Part shown: positions 58,463 through 64,000 of the stretch, one piece after another
How the letters are laid out: each line of letters begins with the position of its first letter
Position numbering within the stretch: position 1 is the stretch's first letter
Origin: Arthrobacter sp. cf158
GTDB lineage: Bacteria > Actinomycetota > Actinomycetes > Actinomycetales > Micrococcaceae
Assembly: GCF_900106835.1 (NCBI RefSeq)
Contig: NZ_FNNR01000001.1
Span: forward strand, 37,182-101,181
Reading direction: 5' to 3'
Length of the DNA: 64,000 nt
Notes under the pieces: generated by a model
The model's input: the letters and a program-made list of their open reading frames with translations, nothing else
What the model was told of the DNA's origin: nothing
Databases searched by the model: none
Program-made: the position numbers and the translations under genes

Positions 58463-60376
58463 ATGAGCATGGACCGCGTGGCCTGGAGCTCGCTGTACAA
58501 CATCACCACTGCGAAGAGCGGCTCCAAGCCTTTCTCCAAGGAAACCCTGAAGCGGGTCATGGCTTTCGCTGCCCCGCATAAGGGCAAGCTCATTGCCTTC
58601 GTCATTGCCTCCATCGCCGGGGCGTTCCTGGCCGTCGCCACACCTGTGCTTGCAGGCCAGGTGGTGGATGCCATCATCGCCAATGCCGGTGTGGGCACGG
58701 TGATCTGGCTGGCCGTGCTGATCGCCCTCGTTGCTGTGGGCGAAGCGGGCGTTGGCCTGCTGACCCGCTGGCTGTCCTCCATTATTGGCGAGGGCGTGAT
58801 CGTGGACCTGCGCACCAAGGTATTTGACCATGTACAGCGCATGCCCATCGCGTTCTTCACCCGGACCCGTACCGGTGCCCTGGTCAGCCGCCTGAACAAC
58901 GACGTCATCGGAGCGCAGTCGGCCTTCGCCGGCACGCTGTCCGGTGTGGTCAGCAACGTGGTGGCGTTGGCCCTGACCCTGGTGGTCATGCTGAACACGT
59001 CATGGCTTGTGACCGTGCTGGCTATGGTGTTGCTGCCGATCTTCCTGATTCCGGCCCGGCGGATGGGTTCCAAACTGGCGGACCTCCGCCGTGAAGCAGC
59101 AGTGCATAACGCTGCGATGGGCACGCAGATGACCGAGAGGTTCTCCGCGCCGGGTGCCACTTTGGTGAAGCTGTTCGGGCGGCCAGACGAGGAATCTCGT
59201 GAGTTCGCCGCCAGGGCGGGCCGTGTCCGCGACATTGGCATCCGGACGGCCATGCTGCAGTTCACGTTCGTCACGGCACTGACCCTGGTGTCAGCGCTGG
59301 CCTTGGCTTTGGTCTACGGCCTGGGCGGTTGGCTGGCCCTGGGCGGCCAATTGGCACCCGGCGATGTGGTGGTCCTGGCACTCCTCCTGACCCGCCTTTA
59401 CGCTCCGCTGACAGCCCTGTCCAACGCCCGGGTGGAAATCATGAGTGCTTTGGTCAGCTTTGAGCGTGTGTTCGAAGTCCTGGACTTGAAGCCGCTCATC
59501 AGCCAGAAGCCCGACGCCGTGTCCGTTCCGGCCGGGCCCGTGGCCGTGGAATTCGACGACGTCCGCTTCTCCTACCCCTCTGCGGACAAGGTGTCCCTGG
59601 CTTCCCTGGAAGAGGTGGCAACCCTGGACACCCGCGGTGGCGAGGAAGTCCTGCATGGTGTCAGCTTCCGGGTTGAGCCGGGCCAGACCGTAGCCCTGGT
59701 GGGCTCGTCCGGGGCAGGTAAGTCCACGGTGGCCCAATTGCTGTCCCGTTTGTATGACGTCGATTCCGGAGCAGTGCGTCTGGGTGGGCATGGTCCCGGC
59801 ACGGGCGTCGATGTGCGGGATGTCCGTTTCGATTCCCTGCGCGACACCCTGGGCATGGTGACCCAGGACGGTCATTTGTTCCACGAAACCATCGCCTCCA
59901 ATTTGCGGCTCGCCCGGCCGGACGCTACCGAAGACGACATGTGGGACGTGCTCCGGCGGGCACGGCTGGAGCCGATGATCCGGTCCCTGCCGGATGGGCT
60001 GGAAACCGTGGTGGGGGAGCGGGGCTACCGGCTCTCCGGTGGTGAGCGCCAACGGCTCACCATCGCCCGGCTGCTCATCAAGCAGCCCAAGGTTGTGATC
60101 CTCGATGAAGCCACGGCCGCGTTGGACTCCACCAACGAAGCCGCCGTCCAGGCGGCCTTGGGCGAAGCGCTGGAGGGGCGCACCGCCGTCGTGATTGCCC
60201 ACCGCTTGTCCACCATCCGTGCGGCAGACGCCATTTTGGTGGTGGAGGACGGCAGGATTGTGGAGCGGGGTACGCACACTGAGTTGCTGGCCGCGGACGG
60301 CCGGTACGCCGAGCTGTACCAAACCCAGTTCGCCGAGGCCACCGCCGTGGCGCAGGAAGTGGTACCGGAGCTCTAG
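58463..60376 (+). CDS. ABC exporter (half-transporter, MsbA/LmrA type)
   Basis: The 637-residue protein has six membrane segments in an N-terminal exporter domain and a C-terminal ATPase with GSSGAGKST, LSGGERQRL, VVILDEATAALD and the His of AHRLS. It should work as a dimer to expel lipids or drugs. It begins two bases after the ABC-F gene with AGGAG upstream, so both act in one response. Its end overlaps the convergent NUDIX gene by four bases. Confidence 0.94.
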   Translation: MSMDRVAWSSLYNITTAKSGSKPFSKETLKRVMAFAAPHKGKLIAFVIASIAGAFLAVATPVLAGQVVDAIIANAGVGTVIWLAVLIALVAVGEAGVGLLTRWLSSIIGEGVIVDLRTKVFDHVQRMPIAFFTRTRTGALVSRLNNDVIGAQSAFAGTLSGVVSNVVALALTLVVMLNTSWLVTVLAMVLLPIFLIPARRMGSKLADLRREAAVHNAAMGTQMTERFSAPGATLVKLFGRPDEESREFAARAGRVRDIGIRTAMLQFTFVTALTLVSALALALVYGLGGWLALGGQLAPGDVVVLALLLTRLYAPLTALSNARVEIMSALVSFERVFEVLDLKPLISQKPDAVSVPAGPVAVEFDDVRFSYPSADKVSLASLEEVATLDTRGGEEVLHGVSFRVEPGQTVALVGSSGAGKSTVAQLLSRLYDVDSGAVRLGGHGPGTGVDVRDVRFDSLRDTLGMVTQDGHLFHETIASNLRLARPDATEDDMWDVLRRARLEPMIRSLPDGLETVVGERGYRLSGGERQRLTIARLLIKQPKVVILDEATAALDSTNEAAVQAALGEALEGRTAVVIAHRLSTIRAADAILVVEDGRIVERGTHTELLAADGRYAELYQTQFAEATAVAQEVVPEL

Positions 60377-60777
60377 CCCCAGGTGAGCAGCGGGATGACG
60401 TGGTGGGTCAGCAGCGGCGCCAAGTCCGTGGGCAGGGACGCAGTGAGGTCCAGCCAGCGGATCTCCGCGATCTCCGCCGAGGGGTGGGCTTCCCAGGTCC
60501 CGGGCGCGGTGAACACAGTGGCTTCAATGTTCGTGGCTGCCTCATTGGCGGCCACCGCCAGCCAGACGCCCAGAGGCTCCAGCTGCTCCGGGGATACCTC
60601 GATGCCGACTTCCTCGGACAGCTCCCGGGCAGCAGCTTCAGCGGCGGTCTCGCCGGGCTCGGGCTTGCCGCCGGGGTGCATGAATTTGTCCGTCCCACGC
60701 TTGCGAACGGTCAACAAGTGGCCTTGGCGGTTATAGACGCAGACGGCGCTGACAACGATGAGGTCCGTGGCAGTCAC
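60373..60777 (-). CDS. NUDIX hydrolase
   Basis: The 134-residue protein carries a complete NUDIX box (GGKPEPGETAAEAA, then RELSEEVGIE), which binds magnesium and hydrolyses nucleoside-diphosphate-linked compounds. MutT-like size; actual substrate unknown. GTG start overlaps the end of the DUF6314 gene by four bases. Confidence 0.93.
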   Translation of the reverse strand: MTATDLIVVSAVCVYNRQGHLLTVRKRGTDKFMHPGGKPEPGETAAEAAARELSEEVGIEVSPEQLEPLGVWLAVAANEAATNIEATVFTAPGTWEAHPSAEIAEIRWLDLTASLPTDLAPLLTHHVIPLLTWG

Positions 60778-61232
60778 TCTTGCCTCCCGGCGTTGATACG
60801 GACCAGATGCGATTCAAGGAGCAAATCCTTGGCTGGCCCGTGGACATCCCAGGCGAAGCTGAACGAATCGGGCCCCTCGTAGCTGTAGCTGACCCGGTAA
60901 TCGTCGGGGTCACACCAGTGCTTGTCCTCATGGCCCTGCTCGGAGAAGCTCATCACGTGGAACGGCCTGCCGTCAGGGAAGAACACGTCCATGGATGCTG
61001 CGTCGCTGCCGGGCATGAAGAGGTATTCGCGGAAGGCCGGGCCGGAATGGCTGGGCCAGTGCATGGTGCCGTCTTCGCGGTAGTCCAGGCCGCCGTCGGG
61101 GTTCAGGGAATAGCGCACGACGCCGGTAAAGGTACCGCGGGTGCCGGAGGCGCGGTCCAGGAGGGTCCGCTCCACAGTCCAGCTGCCGGCCAAGTAGGCC
61201 CGCAAGTCCTGGGTGGGCTGCTGGTGGTTCAA
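60774..61232 (-). CDS. DUF6314-like protein
   Basis: The 152-residue soluble protein (LRAYLAGSWTVERTLLDR, then GTFTGVVRYS, REDGTMHWPSHSGPAFREY) resembles DUF6314, a lipocalin-like family without known function. It is coupled to NUDIX by overlap. Its TTG start lies one base after the tRNA-Arg gene; a second TTG at 61205 would shorten it by nine residues. Confidence 0.82.
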   Translation of the reverse strand: MNHQQPTQDLRAYLAGSWTVERTLLDRASGTRGTFTGVVRYSLNPDGGLDYREDGTMHWPSHSGPAFREYLFMPGSDAASMDVFFPDGRPFHVMSFSEQGHEDKHWCDPDDYRVSYSYEGPDSFSFAWDVHGPAKDLLLESHLVRINAGRQE

Positions 61233-61233
61233 G

Positions 61234-61306
61234 TGCCCTCGATTGGAATCGAACCAACGACACCGGCTTTAGGAGAGCCGTGCTCTATCCACTGAGCTAC
61301 GAGGGC
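61234..61306 (-). tRNA. tRNA-Arg (anticodon CCT)
   Basis: The minus strand folds as a standard cloverleaf: acceptor GCCCTCG with CGAGGGC, D-arm GCTC..GAGC, anticodon stem CGGCT/AGCCG with loop CTCCTAA (anticodon CCT, reading AGG), T-arm GTTGG TTCGATT CCAAT, discriminator A. CCA is not encoded. Confidence 0.97.
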
Positions 61307-61413
61307 CTGTGTGTCCACGGCTCACCTTCCATTGCTGGAGCTCGAGGGCCCGGACACGACTACAAGCATACAAGCTGCCGGGGCGCTGCCCGAACACGGC
61401 TAGGCTGGCCAGC

Positions 61414-62223
61414 ATGAAAGGGCACGTGACTGCAGCGGCACCGGCCGGTTCCTTCTTCCCCGACGTCCGGAGCATCAGGGCCAACATTGGCGGGTGGGCG
61501 CAGCTGAGCGTGGTCCAGTACTTCGTAGCCGAGGCCGCCGTTATTGAGGCGTGGGCTGGCCCGGAGCCCTACAGCAGGGCCACCGGGTACATCAGTGACC
61601 TCGGAGCGGTGTCCTGCGGCGTATATGAGGACAGGGCTGTTTGTTCGCCGCTGCACTGGCTCATGAACGCTTCATTTGTGGTTCAGGGCCTGGGCTTGAT
61701 CCTTGGTGCGGTGTTCCTCACCGCGGGGCTCCTGTGCGTGGCGGCCCGGCCCGGGGCGGCGGCGCGGCGTTTCCGCGCGGTGGCCGATGAATCGTTGCCG
61801 ACGCGCGTGCTGACTGTGCCGTGGATCCTGGCCGTTGCCATCCGCATCCTGACCGGAGTGGCCGGTGGTGGAACCGTCCTTGTGGGGCTGGTGCCGGAGG
61901 ACCTGGGTTCTCCGTGGCATTTCGCCGGCGCGCTGATGTTCTTCATTGGCGGCGGGTTCGCACTGCTTCTGCTGGGTGTCCTGTGGTTCCGGCAGACACC
62001 CGTCAGTTGGTTCCTCACAGCGTGCGGTTTGCTGTGTATCGGCGCACTGATTGTTGGCGGACTCACAGGAATGGACGTGCCCCAGCCAGGAACGCTTGAA
62101 CGGCTCATGGGTTACCCGGTGACCATCGGCCTGGCTGCTGCGGGCCTGGTGATCGCCCAGCGCGTCCACACGGAACGCAAAGAACTCAGGGCTACCCAGA
62201 GGCTCACCCGTGGACACCAGTGA
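61414..62223 (+). CDS. DUF998 family membrane protein (copy 1)
   Basis: The 269-residue protein has about six membrane segments and the DUF998 landmarks YISDLGAVSCG, PLHWLMNASFVVQGLGLILG and GLVPED. Function is unknown. ATG 61414 is chosen over an upstream start that would run into the tRNA flank. A paralog follows 51 bases later, from tandem duplication. Confidence 0.85.
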   Translation: MKGHVTAAAPAGSFFPDVRSIRANIGGWAQLSVVQYFVAEAAVIEAWAGPEPYSRATGYISDLGAVSCGVYEDRAVCSPLHWLMNASFVVQGLGLILGAVFLTAGLLCVAARPGAAARRFRAVADESLPTRVLTVPWILAVAIRILTGVAGGGTVLVGLVPEDLGSPWHFAGALMFFIGGGFALLLLGVLWFRQTPVSWFLTACGLLCIGALIVGGLTGMDVPQPGTLERLMGYPVTIGLAAAGLVIAQRVHTERKELRATQRLTRGHQ

Positions 62224-62274
62224 TCCGCGGCTGAAACTGCTGCGCCGGAAAGTACCGGGGTCTATCCTGTCGCT

Positions 62275-63102
62275 ATGACGACGGCGGCTGGTCCGCGCGG
62301 CGGTGACCGCGGACTTCTGCCTGACCTCGCTGGGCGACGCGAGCTGGTTGGGGGTTGGGCAGCGATCACGCCCATCCACTACTTCGTGGTGGAAGCCGTG
62401 GCCATCGCTGCGTGGCTGGGCAGCCCGGGCTATGAGCGCCGGGAGCATGTCATCAGCGATCTCGGCGCGGCCTACTGCGGACCCTTCAACGGGTACCAGG
62501 TATGTTCCCCGCTCAACTGGCTGATGAATGCCTCGTTCGTGCTCCAGGGTGTGGCCATGATTCTTGGAGCAGTGCTGGTGAATACGGCTGTGCTGTCCAT
62601 CGCAGCCCAGCCCGGTGCCCGCGTCATCAGCCCGCGGATGGCCGCAGGAGGCCTCAGGTCCACCGAATCATTTCCCTGGATTGCGTCCGCGGCCGTGAGG
62701 GTGCTGGTGTTCATAGCAGGCGTTGGCCAGGCCATGGTGGGCCTGGTTCCGGAGGACACGGACCTTTCACTGCATTTGGTGGGCGCCGGCATGTACTTCA
62801 TCGCCGGCCCCCTGTCTCTGGCGATCCTTGGCGTCGTGTGGCGCAGGCACACGCAGATGTCCTGGTTCGTCCTGGTGTGCGGTGCGGTGTCCCTGGGAAC
62901 CACCATCTACATCCTCGCCGTGGGATTGCGTGTGGAGGAGCCCGGCGCGATCGAACGCACCATGGCCTATCCCATCATCATGGGGTTATCCATGGTGGGC
63001 CTGGTGGTGGCACGGCGCGTGGCCCGGCAACGGAAAGCAGTCAGGGCTGCTTCGCGGTCTTCCGTCCCAGGAACACCGCAGCCACGCCGCACAGGAGGCT
63101 GA
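62275..63102 (+). CDS. DUF998 family membrane protein (copy 2)
   Basis: The 275-residue protein shares HVISDLGAAYCGPF, PLNWLMNASFVLQGVAMILGA and GLVPED with copy 1 and has the same six-segment profile. Its last 20 codons overlap the 3' end of the convergent membrane gene by 62 bases, giving a basic, low-complexity tail (RAASRSSVPGTPQPRR). Confidence 0.85.
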   Translation: MTTAAGPRGGDRGLLPDLAGRRELVGGWAAITPIHYFVVEAVAIAAWLGSPGYERREHVISDLGAAYCGPFNGYQVCSPLNWLMNASFVLQGVAMILGAVLVNTAVLSIAAQPGARVISPRMAAGGLRSTESFPWIASAAVRVLVFIAGVGQAMVGLVPEDTDLSLHLVGAGMYFIAGPLSLAILGVVWRRHTQMSWFVLVCGAVSLGTTIYILAVGLRVEEPGAIERTMAYPIIMGLSMVGLVVARRVARQRKAVRAASRSSVPGTPQPRRTGG

Positions 63103-63667
63103 CAAGGAACAGCACCCACGACGCGATGGTGAGGCCGGACGCCAAAGCCACCGAACCGGCGTCGGGCGTTTCCGCGGCCAGCATCGAATCAATGGCGACG
63201 TTGGACCATAGGTGGGCCACCGCGAACAACAGGGGAGCGGCCCACATGGCCCAGCGCCATGACTTACGGGCTACGTTGGTGCCGATCAGCAGAAGCCAGC
63301 TGAAGCCGAAGATCAGCGGGAACAGCGTGCCAGCCGTCTTGTGGACATAGTTCAACTGGCCACGGGCGGACTCGTCCATGGCATCGCGGAGCTGCGAAAC
63401 ATAGTCCTGGGAGAATCCGCCGATCAACGAATCCGGCATGGCCAGGCCGCCCGAAAGCTGCGTCATCTGGTTCAGGGTGAGCAGGTGCAGGTACCAAAAC
63501 AGGAACAGGCTGGCCACCACTCCTGCGACGACTATGAGCTTGGAGTTGCTCTGCGCCTTCTGCGGGGTGCGCTGCGTAGTGGTGTTGATCACGGGAGGCA
63601 GCGAGTGATCAGGAACCACTGCCTTTGCTCCGTGCTTCTTGATGCGCTGGGCTGGTGTCTTGGCCAT
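63041..63667 (-). CDS. Four-TM membrane protein of unknown function
   Basis: The 208-residue protein has a basic N-terminal tail (MAKTPAQRIKKHGAK), then about four membrane segments with a soluble loop after the first (SGGLAMPDSLIGGFSQD). No family is recognised. ATG 63667 is the likely start; ATG 63676 is possible. It is divergent from the inositol-monophosphatase-like gene and overlaps copy 2 of DUF998 at its 3' end. Confidence 0.75.
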   Translation of the reverse strand: MAKTPAQRIKKHGAKAVVPDHSLPPVINTTTQRTPQKAQSNSKLIVVAGVVASLFLFWYLHLLTLNQMTQLSGGLAMPDSLIGGFSQDYVSQLRDAMDESARGQLNYVHKTAGTLFPLIFGFSWLLLIGTNVARKSWRWAMWAAPLLFAVAHLWSNVAIDSMLAAETPDAGSVALASGLTIASWVLFLVSLLCGVAAVFLGRKTAKQP

Positions 63668-63700
63668 GTGATTCATTATCCCGCCACCTAAGCTGGAACC

Positions 63701-64000
63701 ATGACCACCGGCAGGCACACAGCGACTGAACTTGATCCCGCACTCGACGATTACCAACTGGCCAGCGCTCTGGTCCGCGAAGCAGGCCAACTGGCGCTGC
63801 TCATGCGGATGGGCGGCCTGCAGGGCGAACGCAAAACCTCAGTGTCCGACGTCGTCACTGCAGCCGATCACGCAGCAGAGGCGTACGTCTTGGAACAGTT
63901 GCGGCGGTGCCGTCCTGACGACGGCATCCTGGGCGAGGAAGGTGCCTCCGTTGCCGGGACCAGTGGCCGCACCTGGGTGATCGACCCCGTGGACGGCACG
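63701..64000 (+). CDS. Inositol-monophosphatase family protein (partial)
   Basis: One hundred codons are present before the window ends. The metal-site motifs GEEG and WVIDPVDGT are visible, with SDVVTAADHAAE before them, so this is a magnesium-dependent phosphatase of the SuhB/ImpA/CysQ group. Substrate (inositol phosphate, histidinol phosphate or PAP) cannot be told from this part. Starts at ATG 63701, 33 bases from the divergent gene. Confidence 0.88.
   Translation, partial: MTTGRHTATELDPALDDYQLASALVREAGQLALLMRMGGLQGERKTSVSDVVTAADHAAEAYVLEQLRRCRPDDGILGEEGASVAGTSGRTWVIDPVDGT

Noticed and set aside
61234..61306. tRNA-Arg as an integration site of a mobile element
   Set aside because: No integrase, no repeated tRNA 3' end and no phage genes were seen on either side.

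Overview
This is high-GC actinobacterial DNA of the Arthrobacter/Paenarthrobacter type (Micrococcaceae). The support is GC-ending codons, frequent GTG and TTG starts, a DtxR-type iron regulator with its iron box, a DUF3263 / LytR-C / csp / stand-alone groL block, an XPB helicase with its helicase-associated partner, FemAB ligases expected in a genus with branched lysine-type peptidoglycan, and c-di-AMP riboswitches in front of wall hydrolases. The assignment is an inference from gene content. No insertion sequence, integrase, prophage or CRISPR array is visible, so this looks like core chromosome with some lineage-specific cargo.

Layout. 1-1.8 kb: edge of a flagellar locus (FlgN-like chaperone divergent from a FliA-type sigma factor). 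1.8-4 kb: 14-TM drug exporter and divergent TetR regulator sharing one palindromic operator. 4-10.7 kb: tandem glycine riboswitch, gcvP-gcvT-gcvH, then L-serine deaminase. 10.7-15.8 kb: intracellular-looking DRGH nuclease, two FemAB ligases and a ThrE-type amino-acid exporter. 15.8-21 kb: iron-regulated siderophore-interacting protein, ung, DUF3263, LytR-C protein, cold-shock protein, CIRCE-controlled groL. 21-27 kb: RNase H/SnoaL fusion, an orphan WXG100 protein lying between two different short tandem arrays, a two-component system, and a LysE/LysG export pair. 27-30 kb: membrane-fused multicopper oxidase with a DUF6220 partner. 30-37 kb: XPB helicase pair, small membrane protein, long cold-shock protein, DUF3027, serC. 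37-41 kb: ideR and three secreted wall hydrolases behind two c-di-AMP riboswitches. 41-47.4 kb: HNH nuclease, mobA, moeA, molybdopterin oxidoreductase, fdhD. 47.5-55 kb: GH38 alpha-mannosidase and a polar amino-acid ABC operon that continues into two membrane-anchored helical proteins. 55-64 kb: HTH regulator with a membrane protein, ABC-F factor with ABC exporter and a hairpin leader, NUDIX, DUF6314, tRNA-Arg(CCT), two DUF998 paralogs, a 4-TM protein, and the start of an inositol-monophosphatase-family gene.

How genes work together. Glycine sensed by the riboswitch should raise the cleavage system, whose one-carbon product leads to serine that SdaA can deaminate; ThrE and LysE are export valves for amino acids. 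IdeR (37.2 kb) is the obvious repressor of the iron-box gene at 16.6 kb. MobA, MoeA, FdhD and the oxidoreductase form one molybdenum-enzyme unit. Cell-wall genes recur (two FemABs, LytR-C, three hydrolases). The most original-looking items are the five-gene ABC operon with two disulfide-type helical membrane proteins, the 7-TM multicopper oxidase fusion, the RNase H/SnoaL fusion ending in a minisatellite, and the dispersed GGTGAGAGAGGGT repeat.
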